Below, piece by piece: positions 23,974 to 33,525 of a stretch of DNA of 64,000 nt; position 1 is the stretch's first letter; each line of letters begins with the position of its first letter. The DNA comes from Mayfieldus profundus (GTDB lineage Bacteria; Actinomycetota; Thermoleophilia; Solirubrobacterales; 70-9): assembly GCA_038040325.1 (NCBI GenBank), contig JBBPIM010000005.1, forward strand, positions 28,438-92,437, read 5' to 3'. Under the pieces are notes generated by a model. It was given only the letters and a program-made list of their open reading frames with translations, ran no database searches and was not told the DNA's origin. A program made the position numbers and the translations under genes.

Positions 23974-26007
23974 TCAGCCGGGAACGGTCTGCGGCGAGCG
24001 CAGAGCCTCGAGCACCCGTTCGGCGACCGCTTCGCCGGTGAAACCGACCTCCTCGCGCAGCAGCGCCGGCTTGCCGTGGGTGACGTAGCGGTCGGGCAGG
24101 CCGACCCGCATCACCCGGGCCCGTGAGCCGGGATCGGCTATCGCGTCCTCGAGGTGCTCGAGCACCGCCGAGCCGAAGCCGCCCGGCACCACGTTCTCCT
24201 CGATGGTCACCACCAGCTCGTGCTCGCGGGCGAGGCGGCGAACCAGCTCGGTATCCAGCGGCTTGGCGAAGCGGCCGTCGGCGACGGTGACGCTGAGGTC
24301 GTGCTCGCCTAGAAGTTTGGCGGCATCGAGTGCGACCTGGACCCCGTAGCCATAGCCGAGCAGCGCCACCCGCTCGCCCTCGGCGAGCAGCTCGCCGGTG
24401 CCGATCGGGATCTCCTGCGCCCGCTCGGGCAGCGGAACGCCCTCGGCGGCGCCGCGGGGGTAGCGGAAGGCAATCGGGCCATCGTCGTGGGCCAGCGCCG
24501 TGCGCAGCATGTGGACCAGCATCGCCTCGTCGCGGGGAGCCATCAGCACGACATTGGGCAGGGGTCGGAGGTAGGAGACGTCGAAGGCGCCGTGGTGGGT
24601 CGGGCCGTCGTCGCCGACCAGCCCGGCGCGGTCCATCGCGAAGACCACGTTCAGCTCCTGCAGGCAGACATCGTGGACGATCTGGTCGAAGGCGCGCTGC
24701 AGGAAGGTCGAGTAGATCCCGCAGACCGGCTTGGCGCCCTGAATCGCCAGACCGGCGGCGAACAGCACCGCGTCCTGCTCGGCGATGCCGACGTCGTAGT
24801 ACTGCTCGGGGACCTCCTTGCAGAGCTTGTTGAGCCCGGTCCCCCCCGCCATCGCCGCGGTGATTCCGATCACGCGCTTGTCGCGCCTGGCCTCGGCGAC
24901 CATCGCGTCGGCGAACACCGCCGTGTACTGGGGCGGCGCCTTGGGCTGCGGCGCCTCGAGCTTCTCGGGCGCAATCGACTCCGGGGCGTCGGACTCCCGG
25001 ACCGGCACCGGCTTCGGCTTCGGCTTCGAGTCGGCCGGCTCACCGCCGACGATCGAGCCCGGCTTGGCCGCGTGCCACTTCTCCATCCCCTCCAGGCCGC
25101 CCTCCTCGGCGGGAGCGAAGCCCTTGCCCTTGACGGTGTGGATGTGGACGACCACGGGACGGTCCGCCTGCAGCGCCTCGCCGATCGCGGTGCGAAGTGC
25201 GCCGACATCGTGGCCGTCGATTACGCCGACGTAGGCGAGGTCGAGCTCCTCGAACAGCAATCCCGGCGCCCAGTAGGCCTTGATCGCCGACTTGATCTCC
25301 GGTCCGAGGCGCTCGATCCGCTTGCCGAGGCCGAGCGGCAGCTTGGTGAGCCGGTCCTCGACCCCCTCGCGGGCGTGGTAGAGGCGCGAATGCAGCCGGA
25401 AACGGTTGAAGTAGCTGGAGAGCGCGCCCACGTTCGGCGAGATCGACATCCCGTTGTCGTTGAGCACGATCACGATCGGCGTCTGCAGGCCGCCGGCGTT
25501 GTGCAGCGCCTCGTAGGCGACGCCGCCGGTCAGCGCCCCGTCGCCGATCACCGCCACCACCTTGCCGTCGGGGCCGATCCCCTTGCGCATCGCCTCCTTC
25601 AGGCCCACCGCGTATCCGATCGAAGTCGAGGCGTGCCCGGCGCCCATGATGTCGTGCTCGGACTCGAAGACCGAGCAGAACGGCGCCAGCCCCTCGTACT
25701 GGCGGATGGTGGGAAGCTGGTCGCGGCGGCCGGTAAGCACCTTGTGGGGGTAGGCCTGATGGCCGACGTCCCAGAGGATCTTGTCGCGCGGCGAGTCGAG
25801 CAGGCTGTGCAGCGCGACGGCCAGCTCGCAGGTTCCGAGGTTGGCTCCGAAGTGCCCGCCGATCTCGCCGATCGTGTCGATGATGTAGGTGCGGATCTCC
25901 TGCGCAACCTGCTCGAGCTGCTCGTCGTCGAGTTCCTTGAGGTCCTCGGGCGAGTCGATCTGTGGAAGCAGCGGCTCGGGGTCTTGCCTGTCGTGTTCGT
26001 CGCTCAT
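23974..26007 (-). CDS. dxs: 1-deoxy-D-xylulose-5-phosphate synthase
   Basis: Dxs condenses pyruvate and glyceraldehyde 3-phosphate with thiamine diphosphate, the entry step of the MEP isoprenoid pathway. The protein has WDVGHQAYPHKVLTGRRD, VIGDGALTGGVAYEAL, NDNGMSISPNVGALS and, in the pyrimidine domain, YDVGIAEQDAVLFAAGLA. At 677 residues it is longer than usual (about 620-640). The excess is a Lys/Pro/Glu-rich linker (ADSKPKPKPVPVRESDAPES onward, about residues 325-360) between the two ThDP domains. Its start overlaps the polyprenyl synthase stop by four bases. Confidence 0.96.
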   Translation of the reverse strand: MSDEHDRQDPEPLLPQIDSPEDLKELDDEQLEQVAQEIRTYIIDTIGEIGGHFGANLGTCELAVALHSLLDSPRDKILWDVGHQAYPHKVLTGRRDQLPTIRQYEGLAPFCSVFESEHDIMGAGHASTSIGYAVGLKEAMRKGIGPDGKVVAVIGDGALTGGVAYEALHNAGGLQTPIVIVLNDNGMSISPNVGALSSYFNRFRLHSRLYHAREGVEDRLTKLPLGLGKRIERLGPEIKSAIKAYWAPGLLFEELDLAYVGVIDGHDVGALRTAIGEALQADRPVVVHIHTVKGKGFAPAEEGGLEGMEKWHAAKPGSIVGGEPADSKPKPKPVPVRESDAPESIAPEKLEAPQPKAPPQYTAVFADAMVAEARRDKRVIGITAAMAGGTGLNKLCKEVPEQYYDVGIAEQDAVLFAAGLAIQGAKPVCGIYSTFLQRAFDQIVHDVCLQELNVVFAMDRAGLVGDDGPTHHGAFDVSYLRPLPNVVLMAPRDEAMLVHMLRTALAHDDGPIAFRYPRGAAEGVPLPERAQEIPIGTGELLAEGERVALLGYGYGVQVALDAAKLLGEHDLSVTVADGRFAKPLDTELVRRLAREHELVVTIEENVVPGGFGSAVLEHLEDAIADPGSRARVMRVGLPDRYVTHGKPALLREEVGFTGEAVAERVLEALRSPQTVPG

Positions 26008-26876
26008 TCGTGTCGGGTGTAGATGAAGTCGGTTATGCGCTCCAGGTCGTCGCTGCCGGGGCCCGCCTCGGACAGCGCCTCGCGGGCATTGACGTGTGAC
26101 TCGGTCGCCAGCTCCCGGGCTCGCTCGAGGCCGAAGAGGCTGACGTAGGTGACTTTTCCGTGCCGCTCATCAGATCCGTGGGGCTTTCCGAGCTCCTCGT
26201 CCGAGCCTGTGACGTCGAGGATGTCGTCGACTATCTGGAAGAGAACGCCGAGCTCATCCGCGAAACGGCGCCAGCGAATTGTCTCAGGTTCGCCGAGGCC
26301 CTCGAGTATCAATACGACGCCCACGCTGGCGGCGATCAGCCGTCCGGTCTTCAGCCCGTGCAGGGCGCGCAGCTGGTCGGCGTCGAGCTTGCGCTGCGTG
26401 ACGTCGACGTACTGGCCGCCCACCATCCCGTCCACACCCGTCGCCGAGGTCAGCTCGCGCAACGCGGTGAGAACCCGCTCGGGAGGGCGGGGCTGCTCGC
26501 AGAACAGGTGTACGGCCTCGGCGAACAGGCCGTCGCCGGCGAGGATCGCCACGTCCTCGCCGTACTTGACATGCGAGGTGGGACGGCCGCGGCGCAAGTC
26601 GTCGTCGTCCATCGCCGGCAGGTCGTCGTGGATCAGCGAGTAGGTGTGGATCAGCTCGATCGCGGCTGCCGCCAGAAGCACCGACTCGGGGTCGGCGCCG
26701 AGCCCGCGCGCGGTGGCGAGAGCGAGGACCGGCCGGATCCGCTTGCCCCCCGCCAGCAGCGAGTAGCGCATCGCCTCCTCCAAGCCCTCGGTCGAGCCCG
26801 CGGCGGAGAAGCGCAGGCCCTCGAGGTGGGAGTCGACGAACGCGCGCAGGTCCTCGGGATAACCGCCGGCACTCAT
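26004..26876 (-). CDS. ispA: Polyprenyl synthetase (FPP/GGPP synthase type)
   Basis: The protein is an all-alpha trans-prenyltransferase that elongates IPP/DMAPP. The first Asp-rich motif is in LIHDDLPAMDDDDLRRGRPT and the second in FQIVDDILDVTGSDEELGK. GGKRIRPVLALAT is also present. Two residues between the Asps in HDDLPAMD are typical of bacterial farnesyl/geranylgeranyl synthases, so chain length is open. ATG 26876 overlaps the xseB stop. Length is 290 residues. Confidence 0.9.
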   Translation of the reverse strand: MSAGGYPEDLRAFVDSHLEGLRFSAAGSTEGLEEAMRYSLLAGGKRIRPVLALATARGLGADPESVLLAAAAIELIHTYSLIHDDLPAMDDDDLRRGRPTSHVKYGEDVAILAGDGLFAEAVHLFCEQPRPPERVLTALRELTSATGVDGMVGGQYVDVTQRKLDADQLRALHGLKTGRLIAASVGVVLILEGLGEPETIRWRRFADELGVLFQIVDDILDVTGSDEELGKPHGSDERHGKVTYVSLFGLERARELATESHVNAREALSEAGPGSDDLERITDFIYTRHE

Positions 26877-27067
26877 TCGCCGCCGCCGAGGTCCTCGCCA
26901 GTGGCGTCGCCCTCGCGCAGGCTTCGACTCAACTCTTCGGCGGCCTCGGCGGCAAGGGTCGCCGCCTCGCGGGTCAGCTCGCCGGCCCGCTCGTCGTCGG
27001 TATCGGGGCTCTCCAGCTCCCGGGTGATCGCCTCGAGGCGCTCGGTGATCTCGCTGAGGCGGCTCAC
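26873..27067 (-). CDS. xseB: Exodeoxyribonuclease VII small subunit
   Basis: The 64-residue helical protein MSRLSEITERLEAITRELES has the right size and position for XseB, which helps XseA degrade single-stranded DNA. The usual '(L)xxxVxxLExG' core is weak and it is rich in Glu/Ala, so the assignment leans on context (nusB-xseB-ispA-dxs) as much as sequence. xseA is not in the window. It overlaps nusB and ispA by four bases each. Confidence 0.65.
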   Translation of the reverse strand: MSRLSEITERLEAITRELESPDTDDERAGELTREAATLAAEAAEELSRSLREGDATGEDLGGGE

Positions 27068-27438
27068 GCGGTTTCCCGCACGGCGGCGCCCAGCACCCCG
27101 TTGACAAAGCCCGGAGCGTCGGCGCCGCAGTACTCCTTCGCCAGCTCCACTGCCTCATCGATCGCGACCTCGGTCGGAACGTCTTCGCGATATTCGACCT
27201 CGTACAGCGCCATGCGCATGATGTTGCGGTCGAGCGGCGCGATCCGGTCAAGCGCCCAGCCCTTGGCGTGGCGCGCAATCGCCTCGTCGAGCTCGTCGCG
27301 GTGCTGCTCGACGCCCTCGGCCAGCTCCCGGGTGAAGGGCCGCGCGTCGGGCCCGATCAGCTCGTCGAGCGGGCGGCCTGTGACATCGCGCTGGTAGCAG
27401 GCGAAGACGGCGTCGCGGCGCTGGTCGGAACGGCGCAT
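27064..27438 (-). CDS. nusB: Transcription antitermination factor NusB
   Basis: NusB with NusE (S10) binds boxA RNA in rRNA antitermination. The 124-residue protein starts MRRSDQRRDAVFACYQRDVT and has the conserved WALDRIAPLDRNIMRMALYE and TEVAIDEAVELAKEYCG, then FVNGVLGA. It follows efp after nine bases, as in many actinobacteria. Confidence 0.94.
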   Translation of the reverse strand: MRRSDQRRDAVFACYQRDVTGRPLDELIGPDARPFTRELAEGVEQHRDELDEAIARHAKGWALDRIAPLDRNIMRMALYEVEYREDVPTEVAIDEAVELAKEYCGADAPGFVNGVLGAAVRETA

Positions 27439-27447
27439 GGGGAAAGC

Positions 27448-28008
27448 TTAGGCGCGGGAGACGTACTCGCCGCTGCGGGTATCGACGCGCACCGTTTCGC
27501 CTTCCTCGATGAAGAGCGGGACCTGAACCTTTACGCCCGACTCCAGCGTGGCCGGCTTGGTGCCGCCCCCGGAGGCCGTGTCGCCCTTCACCCCTGGATC
27601 GGTGTCGGCGACCTTCAATTCCACAGCGCTCGGCACCTGCACGTCGACCGGCCGCTTGTCGACGAACAGCACGTCAGCGACGCTGTTGGGCAGCATCCAT
27701 TTCATCGCGCTGTCGGCAACGGCGCGCGACACCTCGATCTGCTCGTAGTCGCGGTTGTCCATGAACACCGCCGCATCGCCGGAGTCGTAGAGGTACTGCA
27801 TCTTGCGCGACTCGGTATGCACCGGCCGGAACTTCTCACCGGCGCGGAAGGTCTTGTCGTGGACGCTGCCGTCGTCGAGCTTGCGCACCCTGGTGCGCAC
27901 GAAGGCGCCGCCCTTGCCGGGCTTCACATGCTGGAACTCGAGGATCCGGTAGACGGAGCCGTCGATCTCGATATGGGAGCCGTTCTTGAACTGGTTGGTG
28001 CTGATCAC
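27448..28008 (-). CDS. efp: Elongation factor P
   Basis: EF-P relieves ribosome stalling at polyproline. The 186-residue protein starts at GTG 28008 as MISTNQFKNGSHIEIDGSVY. It has HVKPGKGGAFVRTRVRKL with the Lys at the tip loop, and the C-terminal OB domains end in EGETVRVDTRSGEYVSRA. A longer in-frame extension upstream has no similarity and is rejected. It is divergent from ltrA, 66 bases apart. Confidence 0.95.
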   Translation of the reverse strand: MISTNQFKNGSHIEIDGSVYRILEFQHVKPGKGGAFVRTRVRKLDDGSVHDKTFRAGEKFRPVHTESRKMQYLYDSGDAAVFMDNRDYEQIEVSRAVADSAMKWMLPNSVADVLFVDKRPVDVQVPSAVELKVADTDPGVKGDTASGGGTKPATLESGVKVQVPLFIEEGETVRVDTRSGEYVSRA

Positions 28009-28074
28009 GGCGCAGAAGGGTAGCCGCCGCGCGACGTCGGTCGCCTTTCGTGCCGGCCGGAGTGAGTTGCAAGG

Positions 28075-29265
28075 ATGCACGCCGTGGCAGCGGCGCCCGA
28101 TACCAGGCAGCGGCGGCTGAGCGCGGTCCTGCGCGAGGGCGAGCGGGTGATGCCGCTGGAGTTGTTCTTCGACCTCGTCTTCGTCCTCGCCCTCACGCAG
28201 TGCACCGCGCTGATGGCCCGCAATCCAACCTGGGAAGGGCTCGCTCAGGGAATGCTCGTTCTGGCGCTGCTTTGGTGGTCCTGGACGGGATACACCTGGC
28301 TGACCAGCGTCGTCGACCCGGAGGAGGGCGCGGTTCGGATCGCCATCTTCGCCGCGATGGCTGCCTTCCTGATCGTCTCGATCTGCGTCCCAGCGGCTTT
28401 CGGCGATCTAGCGCTCGAGTTCGCGGTGGCCTACGGCGTGGTGCGCGCGGCGCACATCGCGCTGTTCGTGATCGCCAGTCAGGAGGACGCCGCGCTGCGG
28501 AAGTCGGTGGTCGGCCTCGGGATCGGCACCGCGGTTTGCGTCGGGTTGCTGGTCGGGGGTGCGTTCCTCGAGGGCGGCGCCCAGATCGCCCTCTGGGCCC
28601 TGGCGTTGCTCCTCGACATGGCCGGGCCGTTCTTCTTCGGCTCCTCGGGCTGGCGGCTGATCCCCGGCCACTTCGCCGAGCGCCACGGCCTGATCATCAT
28701 CATCGCCCTCGGCGAGTCGATCGTCGCCCTCGGGGTCGGCGCCGACGCCAGCCTGACCGTGGGCATCGCCGCGGCGGCGGTGCTGGGCATCGTTCTGACC
28801 GCGGAGCTGTGGTGGATCTACTTCGACATCGTGGCGCTGGTCTCCGCCCGGCGCCTGTCGGAGGCCCAGGAGGGGCGCGTGCGCAACGAGCTGGCTCGCG
28901 ATTCCTACTCCTACCTCCACTTCCTGATGGTGGCCGGCATCGTGCTGGTCGCGCTGGGGCTCAAGAAGACGCTGGGCAACGTGGACGACCCGCTCGAGAC
29001 CGTGCCGGCGTTCGCGCTGCTGGGCGGGGTCGCCTTGTATCTGCTCGGGCACGTGGCCTTTCGTTTCCGCCACATCCACACCATCAACAGGCACCGCCTG
29101 CTGCTCGCCCTGCTGATGTTCGCGCTGCTCCCAGTGGCGGTGGAGCTGCCGTCAATCGCCACGCTGGTCGTGGTCACCGCGCTGCTCTGCGCGATGATCG
29201 TCTACGAAACGATCAGCTACGGCGAGGGGCGCGCCCGGGTGCGTCACCCAGGTGCGGCGCAGTAG
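28075..29265 (+). CDS. ltrA: Low temperature requirement protein A (LtrA) family
   Basis: The 396-residue protein has about ten membrane segments and family motifs VMPLELFFDLVFVLALTQ, GHFAERHGLIIIIALGESIV and ELWWIYFDIVAL. LtrA was named from a Listeria mutant unable to grow in the cold, and the biochemical role is unresolved. AAGG lies just before ATG 28075. It is an isolated rightward gene between efp and pepQ. Confidence 0.88.
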   Translation: MHAVAAAPDTRQRRLSAVLREGERVMPLELFFDLVFVLALTQCTALMARNPTWEGLAQGMLVLALLWWSWTGYTWLTSVVDPEEGAVRIAIFAAMAAFLIVSICVPAAFGDLALEFAVAYGVVRAAHIALFVIASQEDAALRKSVVGLGIGTAVCVGLLVGGAFLEGGAQIALWALALLLDMAGPFFFGSSGWRLIPGHFAERHGLIIIIALGESIVALGVGADASLTVGIAAAAVLGIVLTAELWWIYFDIVALVSARRLSEAQEGRVRNELARDSYSYLHFLMVAGIVLVALGLKKTLGNVDDPLETVPAFALLGGVALYLLGHVAFRFRHIHTINRHRLLLALLMFALLPVAVELPSIATLVVVTALLCAMIVYETISYGEGRARVRHPGAAQ

Positions 29266-29302
29266 CCCGCAGCAGGTGGCCTTCGGCCTGAATTGGGCCG
29301 CC

Positions 29303-30367
29303 TCAGTCGACGACCCGCAGCTCCTTGGCCAGCCCGCTGAGGTTGCGGTGGCCGTCGTCGGTGACGACGACGAGATCCTCGATCCGAACCCCGAACTTCC
29401 CCGCCATGTAGACGCCGGGCTCGATCGTGACCACCTCGTTGGCCAGCAGCGTGTCCTCGGAGCGGGGATTGAGGCTGGGGCCCTCGTGGACCTCGAGTCC
29501 GACGCCGTGGCCCAGCCCGTGGCCGAAGCGGTCCCCATGGCCGGCCGCATCGATCATCTCGCGCGCCACCGCGTCGACGTCGCGGTTCGACTTGCCGGCG
29601 GCGACGGCCTCCAGGGCGGCAGCCTGGGCGTCGTGAACCAGCGCATATACAGCCTCGGCGAGCTCACCGATCTCGGCACCGGTGGCGAAGGTGCGGGTGC
29701 AGTCGGAGCAGTAGCCGTCGAGCTGGGCGCCCATGTCGAAGATCACCAGCGCGTCGGCGCCGATCTCCCGCTCCCCCGGCTCGGCGTGCGGAAGCGCTCC
29801 GTTGGGCCCGGCGGCGACGATCGGCGGAAACGAGGGCTCGGCGCCAAGCTCGCGGATCCGCGCCTCGGCCTCGCGGGCCACCTCGCGCTCGCTGCGCCCG
29901 CACAGCCCCCGTTCCAGGCTCCACCCATAGACCTCGTCGGCGAGCTTTGCAGCCTCGGCGATCGCCGCCAGCTCGCCCTCGTCCTTGACGCGTCGCAGCC
30001 GCTCGACCAGGCCCCCGGCGGCGACCAGCTCGGCGCCCTCGGCGACCTCCTCCTGCAGCCGGCCGAAGGCCTTGACGCTGAGATGCTGGTCCTCGAAGCC
30101 GCACCGACCGCCGAGGCGCTCCGCCAGTCCCGGCAGCCACTCTCCCTTGACGGTGACGATCTCCCAGACCTCGGTCTCCGTCTCGGCGCGCTCCGTGTAG
30201 CGAAAATCGGTGACGAGGAGTCGGTATTCAGGGCCGCATAGGCAGGCGCCGTTGGTGCCGGTGAAGCCGGTCAGGTAGCGAACGTTGACCAGGTTGGTGA
30301 CGAGCAGCCGCTCCAGGCCCTCGCCGGCGACCAGCTCGGCCAGGCGCTCCGCACGCGCGGCGCTCAC
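29303..30367 (-). CDS. pepQ: M24 family Xaa-Pro peptidase
   Basis: The 354-residue protein has an N-terminal creatinase-like domain (LVTNLVNVRYLTGFTGTNGA) and a pita-bread catalytic domain. Metal ligands are visible: VIFDMGAQLDGYCSDCTRTF (two Asp), GHGLGHGVGLEVHEGPS (His), VVTIEPGVY (Glu) and RIEDLVVVTDDG (Glu). It starts at GTG 30367, overlapping the aroQ stop, and sits at the end of the shikimate operon as in many actinobacteria. Confidence 0.9.
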   Translation of the reverse strand: MSAARAERLAELVAGEGLERLLVTNLVNVRYLTGFTGTNGACLCGPEYRLLVTDFRYTERAETETEVWEIVTVKGEWLPGLAERLGGRCGFEDQHLSVKAFGRLQEEVAEGAELVAAGGLVERLRRVKDEGELAAIAEAAKLADEVYGWSLERGLCGRSEREVAREAEARIRELGAEPSFPPIVAAGPNGALPHAEPGEREIGADALVIFDMGAQLDGYCSDCTRTFATGAEIGELAEAVYALVHDAQAAALEAVAAGKSNRDVDAVAREMIDAAGHGDRFGHGLGHGVGLEVHEGPSLNPRSEDTLLANEVVTIEPGVYMAGKFGVRIEDLVVVTDDGHRNLSGLAKELRVVD

Positions 30368-30813
30368 GCAGGTTCCAGCTTGCGGGCGAGGATCTCGAGG
30401 GCCTCGCGGTAGCCCTCCGGTCCCTTGCCGGAGATCTTCGCGAGGACCATCCCCTCGAACACAGAGATTCGCCGGAAGTCCTCCCGCGATTCCACGTCGG
30501 AGAGGTGGACCTCAACCGCCGGCAGGCCCGTGAGCTCCAGAGCGTCGCCAATCGCCCAGCTGTAGTGGGTCCAGGCGCCGGCATTGATCAGCGCGGCGTC
30601 GGCGATCTCGGGCAGGCGGTGCAGGTGCTCGACGAACTCCCCCTCGCTGTTGGACTGAAAGAAGCGGGCGTCGAGGTCGAGGTCGCGGGCCCAGTGCTTG
30701 ATCCGGTTCTCCAGCTCGGTCAGGGACAGGCCTCCGTAGATCTCCGGATCGCGGCGCTCCAGCACGTCGAAGTTGACCCCGTGCATCACCTCGACTCTGT
30801 TTCTCGCGCTCAT
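30364..30813 (-). CDS. aroQ: 3-dehydroquinate dehydratase, type II
   Basis: AroQ dehydrates 3-dehydroquinate in the shikimate pathway. The 149-residue protein has HGVNFDVLERRDPEIYGG (catalytic Tyr), FFQSNSEGEFVEHLH, LINAGAWTHYSWAIGDAL and VEVHLSDVESREDFRR. The usual GPNLNLLG opening is altered to HGVNFDVLE, but the active-site residues remain. It overlaps aroKB and pepQ by four bases. Confidence 0.92.
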   Translation of the reverse strand: MSARNRVEVMHGVNFDVLERRDPEIYGGLSLTELENRIKHWARDLDLDARFFQSNSEGEFVEHLHRLPEIADAALINAGAWTHYSWAIGDALELTGLPAVEVHLSDVESREDFRRISVFEGMVLAKISGKGPEGYREALEILARKLEPA

Positions 30814-32354
30814 CGCTGGATCTCTTCGACGGCCGCCCGGACCCTATCCGCCTCGACCAGCTCGCCCTCCCGCGGCTCGCCCGGGCTCGCGAGCAGGACG
30901 AAGCGCACCCCTTCGCTGTCGCGCTTCTTGTCGCGCTCGACGGCCCTAAGCACGGCGTCCACGTCAACGTCGGAGTCCAGCTCGGTGGGCACGCCGGCCT
31001 CCTCGAGCAGCGCTCGTACCTCATCGCGCAGTTCCTGCGCACCGGACAGCCGCAGCGCCGCCAGCAGGCCCAACCCCACCGCTTCGCCGTGCCGGAAGCG
31101 GCCGTACCCGGTCGCAGCTTCGATCGCGTGGCCGACGGTGTGCCCCAGGTTGAGAATCGCCCGGCGGCCGGCGTCGCGCTCGTCGGACGCAACGACCTCG
31201 GCCTTGAAGCGCGCGCAGGAAAAGGCAATGTCGGAGAGCTGTCGCGGGTCGGGCCTGGCGATCGCCCGCACGGCTTCCCATAGCGGCCCATCCGCCAGCA
31301 GCGCCGTCTTGATCACCTCGACCCAGCCCGCCCCGCGCTCCTCGCGCGGAAGCGTCGCCAGTGTCCCCGTGTCGGCGATCACCGCCGCGGGAAGGTGAAA
31401 GGCGCCGACGTAGTTCTTGCCCTCGGGGAGATCGACCCCGGTCTTGCCCCCGATCGCCGAGTCGACCTGGCCGACCAGCGTGGTCGGCACTTGCACGACG
31501 GGGACCCCGCGCTGGTAGGTGGCGGCGCAGAACCCCCCGAGGTCACCGACCACTCCCCCGCCGAGGGCGACCACGTGGTCGGACCGGGTCATGCCGGCAT
31601 TGGCGAGCCGGCGCAGCACGTCCTCGGCCGAGGCCAGCGTCTTGGCCCCCTCGCCGGGCTCCACCTCGACCCCGCCGGCGAGCGGCTCGAGCCGCTCGGC
31701 GTAGAGCGCGCCCACGTTGGTGTCGGTGATGCAGAAGCGCCGCCCGTCGAGCGGCCAGAAGTCCGCACCGAGGATGCCGTCGCCGGAGAAGATCGGGTAC
31801 TCGCCCGAGGCGCTGGCCGCCCACATCATCCGCGTGGACGGCGGCAGCGCCAGCAGGCCGAGCAGCGCCGGCATCGCACGCGCCGCCAGCCCGGCATCGC
31901 CCTGGGGCAGGATCGCGTCGGCCAGCTGCTCGTAGAGCGGCTCGCGCTTCGGCATCAGCGCTTCGAAGGCGTCGCGGTCGCGGGCCAGCGGGCGATCCGA
32001 GCCCTCGGACCGCCGCCAGGCCTCCTCGACGTCCACCTGCAGCCAGGCCACGACATGAGGTCCGAGCGCATCCCGCACGGCCTCCGACAGCACGCTGCCG
32101 CCCCCCAGCGCGATCGCACCACCCTCGGCGCGCTCCAGCAGCGGGACCACGACCTCGGCCTCGCGGCGGCGGAACTCGGCCTCGCCCTCGCGCTCGAAGA
32201 AGTCGGCAATCGGCATGCCGATCTCGCGCTCGATCAGCTCGTCGACCTCGGTCGTCTCCAGCCCGGCGTCGCGGGCGGCGGCCAGCGCAGTCGTCTTGCC
32301 GGCGCCCATGAACCCGATGAAGACGAGCGCGGGTCTTGTGTCTACCCGCGCCAC
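30810..32354 (-). CDS. aroKB: Bifunctional shikimate kinase / 3-dehydroquinate synthase
   Basis: The 514-residue protein fuses AroK to AroB. Residues about 1-165 are a shikimate kinase: VFIGFMGAGKTTALAAARDA (Walker A), FFEREGEAEFRRREAEV and ALGGGSVLS. Residues about 185-514 are dehydroquinate synthase: VALGGGVVGDLGGFCAATYQ, RGVPVVQVPTTLVGQVDSA, IGGKTGVDLPEGKNYVGAFH, and NLGHTVGHAIEAATGY. The fusion supplies pathway steps 5 and 2. It starts at GTG 32354 within the aroC 3' end (13-base overlap). Confidence 0.95.
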   Translation of the reverse strand: MARVDTRPALVFIGFMGAGKTTALAAARDAGLETTEVDELIEREIGMPIADFFEREGEAEFRRREAEVVVPLLERAEGGAIALGGGSVLSEAVRDALGPHVVAWLQVDVEEAWRRSEGSDRPLARDRDAFEALMPKREPLYEQLADAILPQGDAGLAARAMPALLGLLALPPSTRMMWAASASGEYPIFSGDGILGADFWPLDGRRFCITDTNVGALYAERLEPLAGGVEVEPGEGAKTLASAEDVLRRLANAGMTRSDHVVALGGGVVGDLGGFCAATYQRGVPVVQVPTTLVGQVDSAIGGKTGVDLPEGKNYVGAFHLPAAVIADTGTLATLPREERGAGWVEVIKTALLADGPLWEAVRAIARPDPRQLSDIAFSCARFKAEVVASDERDAGRRAILNLGHTVGHAIEAATGYGRFRHGEAVGLGLLAALRLSGAQELRDEVRALLEEAGVPTELDSDVDVDAVLRAVERDKKRDSEGVRFVLLASPGEPREGELVEADRVRAAVEEIQR

Positions 32355-33505
32355 TCGATGCGCTCCTTGTAGGCCGCAAGAGCGTCGAGGACGTCGTCGA
32401 CGTGGTCGCCGCCGAACTTCTCGCGGTAGGCGGCGGCCAGCGTCAGGCAGACCATCGCCTCGCCGACCACGGCGGCGGCGGGCACGACGGTCGAGTCGGT
32501 GCGTTCGCGCAGCGCCTCGGCCGGCTGCTTGGTCTCGGTGTCGACCGAGCGAAGCGGCTTGGTGAGGGTCGAGATCGGCTTGATCGCGGCGCGCACGACC
32601 AGCGGCTGGCCGTTGGTCATGCCGCCCTCAAGACCGCCGGCGCGATTGGTCTCGCGGTGGTAGCCGCGCTCCTCGCTGTGGAAGATCTCATCGTGGGCCT
32701 CCGAACCCGGCCGTCCCGCGACATCCCAGGCCGGTCCGATCGTCACGCCCTTGATCGACTGGATCGAGACGATCGCCTGGGCGAGGCGCCCGTCGAGCTT
32801 CTCCGACCAGGAGACATGCGAGCCGAGACCCGGCACGAGGCCGAAGGAGCGCACCTCGAAGCTGCCACCGAGGCTCTCGTTGGCCTTGCGCAGGCGATCG
32901 ATCTCCTCGACCATCGCCGCACTCGCGCCGGAGTCGAGGCAGCGGACCGGGTCGTCGTCGACGCCCTCGAAATCTCCCGGCGTGAGGTCCTCGCGTTCGG
33001 GCGCCTGCACCGAGCCGATCCGGATCACGTGGCTGTGCACGCTGGCGCCCACCGCCGCGAGGAAGGCACGAGCGATCGAGCCGGCGGCGACTCGGGCGGC
33101 GGTCTCGCGAGCGCTGGCGCGCTCCAGCACGTTGCGGACGTCGCTGTGGCCGAACTTCTGCAGCCCGACCAGGTCCGCGTGGCCGGGGCGAGGCAGGTGA
33201 ACCTCCTCCACCTCGGCCTCCACGGGCCATGGGCTCATCCGCTCCTCCCAGTTCTCGTAGTCGCGGTTGGGAACGAGGATCGCGATCGGGCTGCCCAGGG
33301 TTCGCCCGTGACGAACGCCCGAGCGGATGTCGACGACGTCGCTCTCGATCTTCATTCGGCCGCCGCGGCCGTGGCCAAGCTGGCGCCGCGCCATGTCGCG
33401 GTCGAGCGCCTCGCGGTCCAGCTCGAGGCCCGCCGGCATGCCCTCGACGATCGCCGTCAGGCCCGGCCCGTGCGACTCGCCTGCTGTTGTGAAGCGGAAT
33501 GCCAT
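32342..33505 (-). CDS. aroC: Chorismate synthase
   Basis: AroC makes chorismate from EPSP with reduced FMN. The 387-residue protein has FTTAGESHGPGLTAIVEGMP, RRQLGHGRGGRMKIESD, RASARETAARVAAGSIARA and DSGASAAMVEEI, and ends in YKERIEWRG. It heads the leftward aroC-aroKB-aroQ-pepQ operon. A 20-base divergent gap separates it from the gene at 33526. Confidence 0.97.
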   Translation of the reverse strand: MAFRFTTAGESHGPGLTAIVEGMPAGLELDREALDRDMARRQLGHGRGGRMKIESDVVDIRSGVRHGRTLGSPIAILVPNRDYENWEERMSPWPVEAEVEEVHLPRPGHADLVGLQKFGHSDVRNVLERASARETAARVAAGSIARAFLAAVGASVHSHVIRIGSVQAPEREDLTPGDFEGVDDDPVRCLDSGASAAMVEEIDRLRKANESLGGSFEVRSFGLVPGLGSHVSWSEKLDGRLAQAIVSIQSIKGVTIGPAWDVAGRPGSEAHDEIFHSEERGYHRETNRAGGLEGGMTNGQPLVVRAAIKPISTLTKPLRSVDTETKQPAEALRERTDSTVVPAAAVVGEAMVCLTLAAAYREKFGGDHVDDVLDALAAYKERIEWRG

Positions 33506-33525
33506 GGGCGACCTAGGCTATCGGC
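33506..33525. promoter_or_regulatory. Compact divergent promoter between aroC and the gene at 33526
   Basis: Only 20 bases separate the two start codons. On the plus strand TAGGCT (33514-33519) ends six bases before GTG 33526, the arrangement of a -10 element for a leaderless mRNA. On the minus strand TAGCCT overlaps it nine bases before the aroC ATG. The shared palindrome is CCTAGG. Confidence 0.45.
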